Positions 45,089-55,229 of a stretch of 64,000 nt of DNA are shown here, in pieces. The notes under the pieces are model-generated. The model worked only from the letters and a program-made list of their open reading frames with translations, was not told where the DNA came from and ran no database searches. A program made the position numbers and the translations under genes. Origin of the DNA: Pseudomonas khorasanensis (GTDB lineage: Bacteria; Pseudomonadota; Gammaproteobacteria; Pseudomonadales; Pseudomonadaceae); contig NZ_JABWQP020000004.1 of assembly GCF_014268505.2 (NCBI RefSeq), positions 1-64,000 of the forward strand. Reading direction: 5' to 3'. Position 1 is the stretch's first letter. Each line of letters starts with the position of its first letter.

Positions 45089-47308
45089 TCAATACAAATC
45101 CACAGGATCAACATCCAGCGACCAGCGCACCGCCCGCCCGCTCGGCATCTGCTCCAGCGCCAGCAGCCAGTTGGCCATCAGCTTGTGCAGTGGCGCCCGC
45201 GCCGTCGCCTGCAGCAAAAGTTGCGCGCGATAGCGCCCGGCTCGCCGCTCCATCGGCGCTGGCACCGGCCCGAGCAATTCAATCCCGCTCAGATGCTGCT
45301 CGGCCAGCAAGCGTTCGGCCTCGCTGCACGCCTCATCAAGAAACCCTTCCGCCTGCCCCGATTTATGCGCTTCGGCGCGCAACAGCGCCAGGTGCGCAAA
45401 CGGCGGCAGCCCTGCGGCACGGCGCTCGCTCAAGGCCTGTTCGGCAAAGGCGAAGTAACCCTGCTCTGTCAGTTGCACCAACAAAGGATGGTCGGCCAGA
45501 TGGGTCTGGATGATCACTTTGCCGGGCTCTTCCGCACGGCCGGCTCGTCCGGCGACCTGGACGATCAATTGCGCCATGCGCTCGCTGGCGCGGAAGTCGC
45601 CGGAAAACAGCCCGCCGTCGGCATCCAGAATCGACACCAGCGTCACCCGTGGAAAGTGGTGCCCTTTGGCCAACATCTGCGTGCCGACCAGAATGCACGG
45701 CTGGCCTTTCTGGATCGTGGCAAACAGTTGATTCATCGCGTCCTTGCGCGAGGTGCTGTCGCGGTCGACGCGCAGTACCGGGTAATCGGGGAACAGAATC
45801 GCCAGTCGCTCCTCGGCGCGCTCGGTGCCAGCGCCAACCGGGCGCAGATCGACTTTGCTGCACTTCGGGCACTGGCGCGGGGTTCGTTCGACGTTGCCGC
45901 AATGGTGGCAGCGCAATTCGCCGTAGCGCTGGTGCACGGTCATGCGCGCATCGCAACGCGAACACTCCGACATCCAGCCGCAATCGTGGCACAGCAGGGT
46001 TGGGGCAAATCCGCGCCGGTTGAGGAACACCAGCACCTGCTGGCCGTTGGCGAGGGTCTGGCCGATGGCTTGCTGCATCGGCCCGGAAATACCGCTGTCC
46101 AGCGGACGACTCTTCACATCCAGACGCAGGAAGCGCGGTTGCTTGGCGCCGCCGGCGCGCTCGTTCAGGCGCAACAGTCCGTAGCGGCCGGTGTAGGCGT
46201 TGTGCAGGCTTTCCAGCGATGGCGTGGCGGAACCGAGCACGATCGGGATGTTTTCCTGCCGCGCGCGCACCAGCGCCAGGTCGCGGGCGTGATAGCGCAG
46301 ACCTTCCTGCTGTTTATAAGAGCCGTCGTGCTCTTCGTCGATGATGATCAACCCAGGGTTTTTCATCGGAGTGAACAGCGCCGAACGGGTGCCGATAATG
46401 ATGTCGGCCTCGCCATCACGAGCGGCAAGCCAGGCCTCCAGGCGCTCGCGATCATTGACCGCCGAATGCACCAGGGCGATGCGTGCATTGAAGCGCTGTT
46501 CGAAGCGCGCCAGCGTCTGCGGGCCGAGGTTGATCTCCGGGATCAGCACCAATGCCTGCTTGCCGGCTTCGAGGGTTTCGCGAATCAGCTGCAGGTAGAC
46601 TTCGGTCTTGCCGCTGCCGGTGACACCCGCCAGTAGAAAGGCGTGATAACTGTCGAACCCGGCGCGAATCGCCTCATAGGCTGCGCGCTGTTCGGTATTG
46701 AGGGGGAGTTCGGGTTGCGCCAGCCAGTGCTCGTGACGCAGGCCCGGTGCATGACGGCGGATGTCCACCTGCACCAGACCTTTGGCCAGCAGCAGATCGA
46801 GGCTGTCCTTGCTCAGCATCAGTTTGCTCAGCAACTGATGTGCGACGCCGTGGGGGTGCTGGGCCAATGTCGCCAATGCTTCGCGCTGGCGGGGCGCGCG
46901 AGCGATACGCGGGTCGTCAAGGCTGGCACCGGGCGCGGCTGACCAGAACCGCTCCTGCCGCGCCTCGGCCGGTTCACCCTGGCGCAACAGCACCGGCAGC
47001 GCCCAGCTCAAGGTATCGCCGAGGCTGTGCTGATAATACTGTGACGTCCACAGGCACAGCTTGAACAGTGCCGGTGGCAACGGCGGCGTGGCGTCGAGCA
47101 ACGCCAGCGCCGGTTTGAGTTTTTCCACCGGCACTTCGCTGGTGTCGGCGATCTCCACCAGAATACCGATCATCTCCCGTCGGCCAAACGGCACCCGCAG
47201 GCGCATGCCTGGTTGCAATTGCTCGCGCCGCACCCCGGCCGGCGCCCGGTAATCGAACAGGCGGCGCAAAGGCGAAGGCAGGGCAAGGCGCAGAATGGCG
47301 TCGGGCAC
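45089..47308 (-). CDS. priA: Primosomal protein N' (replication restart helicase)
   Basis: PriA recognises stalled forks and reloads the replisome. The 739-residue superfamily-2 helicase has the N-terminal DNA-binding part, Walker A GVTGSGKTEVYL (about 235), DEEH box IIDEEHDGSYKQ, and the zinc-binding cysteines in CHDCGWMSECSRCDARM and CHHCG..CPKC, then VLVGTQMLAKGHHFP and a helicase VAGRAGRAEEPG motif VI. All family elements are present. It is divergent from rpmE. Confidence 0.97.
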   Translation of the reverse strand: MPDAILRLALPSPLRRLFDYRAPAGVRREQLQPGMRLRVPFGRREMIGILVEIADTSEVPVEKLKPALALLDATPPLPPALFKLCLWTSQYYQHSLGDTLSWALPVLLRQGEPAEARQERFWSAAPGASLDDPRIARAPRQREALATLAQHPHGVAHQLLSKLMLSKDSLDLLLAKGLVQVDIRRHAPGLRHEHWLAQPELPLNTEQRAAYEAIRAGFDSYHAFLLAGVTGSGKTEVYLQLIRETLEAGKQALVLIPEINLGPQTLARFEQRFNARIALVHSAVNDRERLEAWLAARDGEADIIIGTRSALFTPMKNPGLIIIDEEHDGSYKQQEGLRYHARDLALVRARQENIPIVLGSATPSLESLHNAYTGRYGLLRLNERAGGAKQPRFLRLDVKSRPLDSGISGPMQQAIGQTLANGQQVLVFLNRRGFAPTLLCHDCGWMSECSRCDARMTVHQRYGELRCHHCGNVERTPRQCPKCSKVDLRPVGAGTERAEERLAILFPDYPVLRVDRDSTSRKDAMNQLFATIQKGQPCILVGTQMLAKGHHFPRVTLVSILDADGGLFSGDFRASERMAQLIVQVAGRAGRAEEPGKVIIQTHLADHPLLVQLTEQGYFAFAEQALSERRAAGLPPFAHLALLRAEAHKSGQAEGFLDEACSEAERLLAEQHLSGIELLGPVPAPMERRAGRYRAQLLLQATARAPLHKLMANWLLALEQMPSGRAVRWSLDVDPVDLY

Positions 47309-47358
47309 GCGGGGGGATCTCGATCAACAGAGTATTAATAGGGCTGGGTACATAACCT

Positions 47359-47446
47359 GTGGGGGCGAGCCTGCTCGCGAAAGCGCTGTGTCAGGCGACT
47401 GAAATGCTGGCTGACGGAATGCTTTCGCGAGCAGGCTCGCTCCCAC
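47359..47446. repeat. 88-bp REPIN, GTGGGAGCGAGC family
   Basis: Left arm GTGGGGGCGAGCCTGCTCGC (one change) and right arm GCGAGCAGGCTCGCTCCCAC. The centre has TGTCAG / CTGACG. It lies between the divergent priA and rpmE, which is unusual for REPINs because it is a shared promoter region. Confidence 0.9.
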
Positions 47447-47499
47447 AAGGATCGCGTATTGGGCCGGGAGCCTAGCAGACGGTCGGTCTCGGTGACAGC

Positions 47500-47527
47500 T
47501 TGCGTGATTGAAAAGGTCTGGTAGAAT
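47500..47527 (+). promoter_or_regulatory. Sigma-70 promoter of rpmE
   Basis: TTGCGT (47500-47505) and TAGAAT (47522-47527) are separated by 16 bases. Transcription would start near 47534, giving a leader of about 63 bases before rpmE. The good -10 suits a ribosomal protein gene. Confidence 0.6.
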
Positions 47528-47596
47528 CCGCGGCCTAATTACGTGCGGTATTCAACAATCGTGTTGGGTGGCGGCACGCTAGCTGAGGAAGACACC

Positions 47597-47827
47597 ATGA
47601 AAGCTGATATCCACCCGAATTACCCAGAAATCGCTGTTACCTGCAGCTGTGGCAACAAGTTCGAAACCCGTTCGACCTTCGGCAAAGCCCTGTCGATCGA
47701 CGTTTGCAACGAATGCCACCCGTTCTACACCGGCAAGCAAAAGACTCTGGACACTGGCGGCCGCGTTCAGCGCTTCGCCGACCGTTTCGGTGCTTTCGGC
47801 AAGAAACCTGCTCCAGCAGCAGAGTAA
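47597..47827 (+). CDS. rpmE: Ribosomal protein L31, zinc-binding form
   Basis: This is a large-subunit protein of 76 residues starting [20 protein letters not shown]. The four cysteines (CSC near residue 16 and CNEC near 37) mark the zinc-binding C+ form of L31; [17 protein letters not shown] is the usual C-terminal block. The chosen ATG has GAGGAAG eight bases upstream. An apparent intrinsic terminator follows 35 bases after the stop, but lies within the next gene. Confidence 0.97.
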   Translation: MKADIHPNYPEIAVTCSCGNKFETRSTFGKALSIDVCNECHPFYTGKQKTLDTGGRVQRFADRFGAFGKKPAPAAE

Positions 47828-47841
47828 GGTTGGGAAGCCCG

Positions 47842-48642
47842 GTGGGCTTTTCCTCGTTGCTGAAAAAGGCGTCCCTTGGGGGCGCCTTTTTTGTGTCCGC
47901 GATTTGGCTGTCCACTGCCCAGGCTTTTTGTCCCGCGCCTTCGGGGCTGACGACGGTGGCAGTGCAGCGCGTGGTTGATGGCGACACGGTGCGCCTGAGT
48001 GATGGCCGCAGCGTGCGCATGATCGGCCTCAATACGCCTGAACTCGGTAAGCAGGGGCGCAGCGATGAACCCTTCGCGGTCGCGGCGCGCAAACGCCTTG
48101 AAGCGTTGGTGGCCGAGAGCGACGGACGGGTCGGTTTGCGTCCCGGCAAGCAGGCGAAAGACCATTACGGGCGCACGCTTGCGCACCTCTATGGTGTCAG
48201 TGGCGCTAATCTCGAGGCGCAAATGCTCGCCGATGGCTTCGGGTTCCATGTCGCGGTGGCGCCAAATGTCGACCTTGTAGCCTGTCAGCAAGCGGCCGAG
48301 CGCAGTGCGCGGCAGGCCGGGCGGGGCATCTGGCGGCAATCGCCAGTGCTCAATGCGGAGCATATCCAGCGTTCCGGCTTCACCGTGGTCAGCGGTCGTG
48401 TGAGCAAGGTTCAGCGCAATCGTGGCGGAATCTGGATCGAGTTACAGAACGCGCTTGTATTGCGTGTTGCACCCAATCAGGTCGGCCAATTCGACGTCTC
48501 TCGCTTGCAGGCGCTGAAAGGCCAGCAAGTCGAGGCGCGGGGCTGGGTTGTTGATCGCTCGCGGCGTGGCGGCTTGCAACCGGACCAGCCACGCTGGATG
48601 TTGCCACTCACCGATCCTTCGATGCTGCAAAGCGCTCGCTGA
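47842..48642 (+). CDS. Secreted thermonuclease-like (SNase) protein
   Basis: The GTG at 47842 begins a good signal peptide (MGFSSLLKKASLGGAFFVSA, cleavage after AQA-F), with GGGAAG five bases upstream. The mature part is a staphylococcal-nuclease-like OB fold: VQRVVDGDTVRL (metal Asp), MIGLNTPELGKQ, HYGRTLAHLYG with the catalytic-type Arg, and QAGRGIWRQ. A C-terminal extension (about 185-266, GFTVVSGRVSKVQRNRGGIW) looks like a second OB-type domain. 266 residues. It probably cuts DNA or RNA in the periplasm. The first codons overlap a strong terminator hairpin (47863-47891). Confidence 0.85.
   Translation: MGFSSLLKKASLGGAFFVSAIWLSTAQAFCPAPSGLTTVAVQRVVDGDTVRLSDGRSVRMIGLNTPELGKQGRSDEPFAVAARKRLEALVAESDGRVGLRPGKQAKDHYGRTLAHLYGVSGANLEAQMLADGFGFHVAVAPNVDLVACQQAAERSARQAGRGIWRQSPVLNAEHIQRSGFTVVSGRVSKVQRNRGGIWIELQNALVLRVAPNQVGQFDVSRLQALKGQQVEARGWVVDRSRRGGLQPDQPRWMLPLTDPSMLQSAR
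47863..47891 (+). terminator. rpmE intrinsic terminator inside the nuclease signal-peptide codons
   Basis: AAAAAGGCGTCCC / GGGGGCGCCTTTTT can pair over 13 positions (one G-T) around a three-base TTG loop and ends in six T residues. It is 35 bases after the rpmE stop and starts 21 bases inside the nuclease gene. Either it ends rpmE and attenuates the nuclease, or the nuclease start is wrong; the signal peptide argues for the start. Confidence 0.75.
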
Positions 48643-48825
48643 ACAAAAATTGTAGACATTTTTCAAGCTGATTGTGAACAGTCCAGCCCTTGCACGCCGT
48701 GGCTCTTGGCCCAAAGTCGTAGGGCAGGGCGCTTGACAGCGGTGACTGCCCAGTCTTGTGGGGACTTTGCGAGGCGCGTATCCTCGCTGACCAGTCTGTC
48801 CAACAGTAAAAAGCGGAATGCCAAA

Positions 48826-50094
48826 ATGTCTGATCTGAAAACTGCCGCTCTCGAATATCATGCCAATCCTCGTCCAGGGAAGCTGAGTGTCGAGCTCACC
48901 AAGGCCACTGCTACCGCCCGCGACCTGTCGCTGGCCTACAGCCCCGGCGTAGCTGAACCAGTGCGCGAGATCGCTCGCGATCCTGAACTGGCCTACAAAT
49001 ACACCGGCAAGGGCAACCTGGTTGCAGTCATTTCCGATGGCACCGCGATTCTGGGCCTGGGCAACCTCGGCCCGCTGGCTTCCAAGCCAGTGATGGAAGG
49101 TAAAGGCGTGCTGTTCAAGCGCTTTGCCGGCATCGACGTTTTTGACATCGAAGTCGACTCCGAAAGCCCGCAAGCCTTCATCGACACCGTAAAGCGTATC
49201 TCCATCACCTTCGGTGGCATCAACCTGGAAGACATCAAGGCGCCAGAGTGCTTTGAGATCGAGCGTGCTCTGATCGAGCAGTGCGACATTCCGGTGTTCC
49301 ACGATGACCAGCACGGCACCGCGATCGTGACCGCTGCGGGCATGATCAACGCTCTGGAAATCGCCGGCAAAACCCTGCCGGAAGCCAAGATCGTCTGCCT
49401 CGGCGCCGGCGCTGCCGCCATCTCCTGCATGAAACTGCTGGTGAGCATGGGCGCGCGCATTGAAAACATCTTCATGGTTGACCGTACCGGCGTGATCCAC
49501 TCTGGCCGTGACGACCTGAACCAGTACAAAGCCGTGTTCGCCCACGCTACCGACAAGCGCACCCTGGCTGACGCCTTGCAGGGCGCTGACGTGTTCGTTG
49601 GTCTGTCCGGCCCGAACCTGCTGAGCGCTGAAGGCCTGCTGTCAATGGCTGCCAACCCGATCGTGTTCGCCTGCTCGAACCCGGACCCGGAAATCTCCCC
49701 GGAACTGGCGCACGCCACCCGCAGCGACGTGATCATGGCCACCGGCCGTTCGGACTACCCGAACCAGGTCAACAACGTACTGGGCTTCCCGTTCATCTTC
49801 CGTGGTGCCCTGGACGTTCGCGCCAAGCGCATCAACGAAGAGATGAAAGTAGCTGCCGCCAACGCCCTGCGTGAACTGGCCAAGCTGCCGGTTCCTCAGG
49901 ACGTGTGCGATGCCTACGGCGGTGCCCCGCTGGAATTCGGCCGTGAGTACATCATTCCGAAGCCAATGGACAAGCGCCTGATCACCCTGATCTCCGACGC
50001 TGTGGCCAAGGCTGCTATCGAGACTGGTGTGGCAACCCTGCCGTATCCGAAGAACTACCCGCTGAAAAGCGTGGATGACGTGTTCAACGGCTAA
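48826..50094 (+). CDS. maeB: Malic enzyme (NADP-type, single domain)
   Basis: This enzyme oxidatively decarboxylates malate to pyruvate, making NADPH. The 422-residue protein starts MSDLKTAALEYHANPRPGKL and contains LAYSPGVAEP, the catalytic Lys region TGKGNLVAVISDGTAILGLG, metal-binding FHDDQHGTAIV and the nucleotide fold VCLGAGAAAISCMKLL. It lacks the C-terminal phosphotransacetylase-like domain found in the 759-residue E. coli MaeB; such short forms are usual in Pseudomonas. The cofactor is inferred from family. A terminator follows. Confidence 0.93.
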   Translation: MSDLKTAALEYHANPRPGKLSVELTKATATARDLSLAYSPGVAEPVREIARDPELAYKYTGKGNLVAVISDGTAILGLGNLGPLASKPVMEGKGVLFKRFAGIDVFDIEVDSESPQAFIDTVKRISITFGGINLEDIKAPECFEIERALIEQCDIPVFHDDQHGTAIVTAAGMINALEIAGKTLPEAKIVCLGAGAAAISCMKLLVSMGARIENIFMVDRTGVIHSGRDDLNQYKAVFAHATDKRTLADALQGADVFVGLSGPNLLSAEGLLSMAANPIVFACSNPDPEISPELAHATRSDVIMATGRSDYPNQVNNVLGFPFIFRGALDVRAKRINEEMKVAAANALRELAKLPVPQDVCDAYGGAPLEFGREYIIPKPMDKRLITLISDAVAKAAIETGVATLPYPKNYPLKSVDDVFNG

Positions 50095-50114
50095 GTCGTT
50101 GTAACGCTTCAAGC

Positions 50115-50147
50115 AAAAGCCCCGGTTCGTGAGAGCCGGGGCTTTTT
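50115..50147 (+). terminator. Intrinsic terminator after maeB
   Basis: AAAAGCCCCGG / CCGGGGCTTTTT is an eleven-base-pair stem with a ten-base loop and a T tract, about 20 bases after the maeB stop. Confidence 0.92.
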
Positions 50148-50158
50148 GTTTGTTCGGA

Positions 50159-50249
50159 TCAAAAGATCGCAGCCTTCGGCAGCGCCTACTATTTATCGCG
50201 GGATCGGCAGCGATCTCGTAGAAGCTGCCGAAGGCTGCGATCTTTTGAT
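50159..50249. repeat. REP pair (tail-to-tail), TGTAGGAGCTGC family
   Basis: ATCAAAAGATCGCAGCCTTC and, 50 bases on, its complement GAAGGCTGCGATCTTTTGAT. The TAGGAGC outer ends point inward and are degenerate (GCGCCTAC, GTAGAAGC). It lies between two terminators in the convergent maeB-mrcA gap. Confidence 0.8.
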
Positions 50250-50264
50250 TTTGCTTCAAGGCAT

Positions 50265-50302
50265 AAAAAAACCCCGCGCTTCTCACGAAGGCGGGGCTTT
50301 TC
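50265..50302 (-). terminator. Intrinsic terminator after mrcA
   Basis: Read on the minus strand, GCCCCGCC and GCGCGGGG-type arms enclose about ten bases and are followed by seven T residues. It begins 13 bases after the mrcA stop. Confidence 0.85.
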
Positions 50303-50314
50303 AATGCTTCAGGA

Positions 50315-52762
50315 TCAGAACAGATCGATCGGCGCCTGCTCGTCTGCCGGCAGTGGGCTGCCTGGTACTGCACCGTTGCCCAGCTCGTTGACCGATGGCG
50401 GTGTGTCCTCGGCCTTGAACAGCTCGAAGTAAGCGCCCGGCGTGCTCGGCGTTGCAGCGCGGCCGCTCACCGGATCCACCCGCAGACTCAGCAGGCCTTC
50501 CGGTTCAGGCTGGACGTGCGGCGGCTTGTCCTTGAGCGCAGCGGCCATGTAGTTCATCCAGATCGGCAGCGCCACGGTGCCGCCGAACTCGCGGCGACCC
50601 AAGCTTTCGGGTTGATCGAAACCGGTCCAGACCGTGGTCACGTAATCGGCGTTGTAACCGGAGAACCACGCGTCTTTCGATTCGTTGGTGGTACCCGTTT
50701 TGCCGGCGATATCGCTGCGACCCAGCGCGAGCGCACGTCGACCGGTGCCGAGCTTGATCACATCCTGCAGCATGCTGTTGAGGATGTACGTGGTGCGGCC
50801 ATCGACAATGCGCTCGGCCACGGCCGGTGCCTGCGGTGCGGCAGCGTTGCTTGGAGTTTCACCGGCAATCGGGGTCTGACCGACGGTGAACGACTCCGGC
50901 GTTGGTGCTGCGATGCCGTCTGTCGCCGTGCCACCCTGCGGCACGGTCGGCGGGTTGGCGACGAACAGCGTGTCGCCGTTGCGGCTTTCGATCTTGTCGA
51001 TGATATACGGCGTGATCTTGTAGCCGCCGTTGGCGAAGGTGCTCCAGCCGGTGGCGATCTCCATGGGCGTCAGCGTCGCCGTACCCAGCGCCAGCGACAG
51101 GTTCGGCGGCAGATCCTGCTTGTTGAAGCCGAAACGGGTGATGTAGTCGATGGTCTTGCCCACGCCCATCGCCTGCAGCAGGCGGATCGAGACGAGGTTG
51201 CGCGACTTGTAGAGCGCTTCGCGCAGGCGGATCGGGCCGAGGAAGGTGTTGGTGTCGTTCTTTGGCCGCCAGACCTTGTCCAGGTACTCGTCGACAAACA
51301 CGATCGGCGCATCGTTGACCAGGGTGGCCGCGGTGTAGCCGTTGTCCAGCGCAGCGCTGTAGACGAACGGCTTGAAGCTCGAGCCCGGCTGACGCTTGGC
51401 CTGCATGGCGCGGTTGTAATTGCTTTGTTCAAAGGCGAAACCACCGACCAGCGAGCGGATCGCACCGTTCTGCGGGTCCAGCGACACCAGTGCGCCCTGG
51501 GCCTGTGGGATCTGGCTGAATTTGAGCGAATTGTCTTTCTGGCGCTGCACGCGAACCAGATCGCCAACCTGCGCAACATCCGACGGCTGGCGCGGGTTGG
51601 CGCCCATGCTGTTGGTGTTGAGGAACGGCCGCGCCCACTTCATGGTTTCCCAGGCGACATGTTCCTCGCCGGTGCGCGTCAGCACTTGCAGGCCGGTCTT
51701 GTCGACCTGGGTGACGATGGCGGGTTCCAGGCTGCTGATCGTGCGCTGCTTGGTCAGTTCGCTGGCCCAGGCTTCGCGGGTCTTGCCCGGCAGACGCGAT
51801 TCCGGGCCACGGTAGCCGTGACGCTGATCGTAGGTCATCAAGCCTTCGTGCAGCGCGGTGTTGGCCATTTCCTGGAGGTTGCTCGGCACCGTGGTGGTGA
51901 CGCGGAAACCTTCGGTATAGGCGTCGCTGCCATAACGGCCGACCATTTCGGCCCGGGCCATTTCGGCGATGTACGGTGCGTTCACTTCCGGGGTCGGCAC
52001 GTGATAGCTGGCGTTCAGCGGCTCGTTGACCGCAGCGGTGTAGTCGGCTTCGGTGATCTTGCCGAGCTTGTACATGCGCCCGAGGATCCAGTCACGACGT
52101 TCCTTGCTGCGCGCTGGATTGGCCAGCGGGTTGAAGCGCGACGGGGCTTTAGGCAGACCGGCGATCATCGCCATCTGTGCCAGCGTGACGTCGCGGATCG
52201 ACTTGCCGTAATACACCTGCGCCGCCGCCTCAATGCCATAGGCGCGGTTGCCCAGATAGATCTTGTTGACGTACAGCTCAAGGATTTCGTCCTTGGTCAG
52301 CTGTCGTTCGATCTGCAGGGCGAGAAGAATTTCGGTGGTTTTGCGCGAGAAGCTGCGCTCACTGGTGAGGAAGAAATTCTTCGCCACCTGCATGGTGATG
52401 GTGCTGCCGCCGGACTGAATGTGACCGCTTTTGACCAGTTGGGTCGCGGCGCGCATCAGGCTGCTCGGATCGACGCCATAGTGGTTGGCAAAATTGTCGT
52501 CTTCAGCACTTAGTAACGCATTAATGAAATTGGGGGGAATGTCGGCGAAACGGATCGGCGTGCGGCGCATTTCGCCAAACTCTGCGATCAACTTGTCGTC
52601 GCTGCTGTACACGCGCAGAGGAATCTGCAACTGAATGCTTCTCAGCGCCTCCACAGACGGCAAACCCGGACTAAGGTAAAGAAACGCGCCGCTGAGACCT
52701 AACAACAGTCCGCAGAAAACGGCGACGATGGACCAACCGAAAAATTTCAGCAGACGAATCAA
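50315..52762 (-). CDS. mrcA: Class A penicillin-binding protein 1A
   Basis: This is a bifunctional peptidoglycan glycosyltransferase/transpeptidase. One N-terminal membrane helix (FFGWSIVAVFCGLLLGLSGA) is followed by the glycosyltransferase domain (about 55-230: SAEDDNFANHYGVD, GGSTITMQVAKN, ELYVNKIYLG), a linker with an OB-like insert and the transpeptidase domain with RQPGSSFKPF (Ser-x-x-Lys), SRN and KTGTTNESKD. No good ATG exists. The TTG at 52762 puts the start close to the membrane helix as in other pseudomonads; a GTG at 52816 is the alternative. 815 residues. It is divergent from pilM. Confidence 0.94.
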   Translation of the reverse strand: MIRLLKFFGWSIVAVFCGLLLGLSGAFLYLSPGLPSVEALRSIQLQIPLRVYSSDDKLIAEFGEMRRTPIRFADIPPNFINALLSAEDDNFANHYGVDPSSLMRAATQLVKSGHIQSGGSTITMQVAKNFFLTSERSFSRKTTEILLALQIERQLTKDEILELYVNKIYLGNRAYGIEAAAQVYYGKSIRDVTLAQMAMIAGLPKAPSRFNPLANPARSKERRDWILGRMYKLGKITEADYTAAVNEPLNASYHVPTPEVNAPYIAEMARAEMVGRYGSDAYTEGFRVTTTVPSNLQEMANTALHEGLMTYDQRHGYRGPESRLPGKTREAWASELTKQRTISSLEPAIVTQVDKTGLQVLTRTGEEHVAWETMKWARPFLNTNSMGANPRQPSDVAQVGDLVRVQRQKDNSLKFSQIPQAQGALVSLDPQNGAIRSLVGGFAFEQSNYNRAMQAKRQPGSSFKPFVYSAALDNGYTAATLVNDAPIVFVDEYLDKVWRPKNDTNTFLGPIRLREALYKSRNLVSIRLLQAMGVGKTIDYITRFGFNKQDLPPNLSLALGTATLTPMEIATGWSTFANGGYKITPYIIDKIESRNGDTLFVANPPTVPQGGTATDGIAAPTPESFTVGQTPIAGETPSNAAAPQAPAVAERIVDGRTTYILNSMLQDVIKLGTGRRALALGRSDIAGKTGTTNESKDAWFSGYNADYVTTVWTGFDQPESLGRREFGGTVALPIWMNYMAAALKDKPPHVQPEPEGLLSLRVDPVSGRAATPSTPGAYFELFKAEDTPPSVNELGNGAVPGSPLPADEQAPIDLF

Positions 52763-52951
52763 GGCTTTTGGACACCCAGGGCAAAGAATGAATTTGGCAC
52801 GGGGCTCCGGCGACACACAGAGCCATCCGCGCTGGCAATAAAAAGCGGAAAAAAACGCTGGGCATTATAAGCACTTTTCCGTCGGGGGCGTCATTGGCGC
52901 TTCTGTCAAGACGGGGGTGAAGGAACGCAATGCGTATTACAGAGTCCGTAA

Positions 52952-54042
<1,091 letters not shown>

Positions 54043-54043
<1 letters not shown>

Positions 54044-54609
54044 TGGCGCGGATCAACCTTTTACCGTGGCGCGAAGAGCGCCGTGAAGAGCGGCGCAAAC
54101 GCTTTCTGCTGGTATTGATCGGCGTACTGGCCGGTTCGATCGGCGCGGTGCTCATTGCCGAGCAGATCATCAGCGCTGCCATTGAGCGACAAATGGCGCG
54201 CAACGATTACATCGGCAAACAGATCGCCGTGGTCGACGAGCGCATCAGGCAGATCAGCGAACTCAAGGCGCGCCGCCAGCAACTGGTCGAGCGCATGCGC
54301 ATCATCCAGGACCTGCAGGGCAACCGGCAGATCAGCGGGCGGATTTTCGATCAGCTGGCGCGTACGTTGCCGGACGGCGTCTATTTCACCGACGTCAAAA
54401 TGGCCGGCAAGACCCTCTCCATCACTGGCGCGGCGGAGTCCAACAACCGGGTCTCCGAGTTGATGCGTAACCTTGATGCGTCCGACTGGTTCGACGCGCC
54501 GAGCCTGAATGAAGTCAAGGCGACCAGCGCTGATCAGGTCGAACAGGCCAATGTCTTTCAACTGACCGTTCGTCAGACCCAGCCCAAAGTCACGGAGGAC
54601 GAGCAATGA
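54043..54609 (+). CDS. pilN: Type IV pilus alignment protein PilN
   Basis: PilN is a bitopic inner-membrane protein of 188 residues. The N-terminal MARINLLPWREERREERRKR is the conserved segment that lies in a PilM groove, followed by a membrane helix (about 22-44), a coiled-coil stretch (IAVVDERIRQISELKARRQQ) and a ferredoxin-like periplasmic domain. It pairs with PilO. Its start shares one base with the pilM stop. Confidence 0.97.
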
Positions 54610-55229
54610 AAGCGTCCGAGTGGCTGGCCAGCCTGCGCAATATCGATTTCAACGACCTGGACACCAGCAATATCGGTTCCTGGCCGCCTGCGGTGAAAAC
54701 GCTTTGCGGTGCGCTGGTGATGGTGCTGGTATTGGCGCTGGGCTATAACTTTTTCCTCAGTGACATGGAGAATCAGCTCGACCTTACGCGTGAAGAAGAA
54801 ACCACGCTCAAGGAGCAGTTCGCCAGCAAGGCGCGCCTTTCCGCCAACCTCGAGCTCTACACCCAGCAGATGAAGGAGATGGAAAACACCTTTGGCGTTT
54901 TGCTGCGGCAGTTGCCCAGCGACACTGAAGTGCCGGGCTTGCTCGAAGACATTACCCGTACCGGCCTGGGCAGCGGCCTGGAGTTTGAAGAGATCAAGCT
55001 GCTGCCGGAAGTGACCCAGCCGTTCTACATCGAACTGCCGATCCAGATCACTGTGACCGGTGCCTATCACGACCTCGCCACCTTCGTCAGCGGCGTCGCC
55101 GGACTACCACGCATTGTCACCCTGCACGACTTCGAGCTGGCGCCCGCCAATCCCGAAGAGGGGCCGAAGCTGCGCATGAGCATCCTCGCCAAGACGTATC
55201 GCTATAACGACAAGGGGCTGGAAAAATGA
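54606..55229 (+). CDS. pilO: Type IV pilus alignment protein PilO
   Basis: PilO is a bitopic inner-membrane partner of PilN, 207 residues. It has a short cytoplasmic part (MKASEWLASLRNIDFNDLDT), one membrane helix (about 31-52), a coiled coil with LDLTREEETTLKEQFASKAR, and a periplasmic ferredoxin-like fold. It overlaps pilN and pilP by four bases each, so the subunits are likely made in fixed ratio. Confidence 0.97.
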   Translation: MKASEWLASLRNIDFNDLDTSNIGSWPPAVKTLCGALVMVLVLALGYNFFLSDMENQLDLTREEETTLKEQFASKARLSANLELYTQQMKEMENTFGVLLRQLPSDTEVPGLLEDITRTGLGSGLEFEEIKLLPEVTQPFYIELPIQITVTGAYHDLATFVSGVAGLPRIVTLHDFELAPANPEEGPKLRMSILAKTYRYNDKGLEK

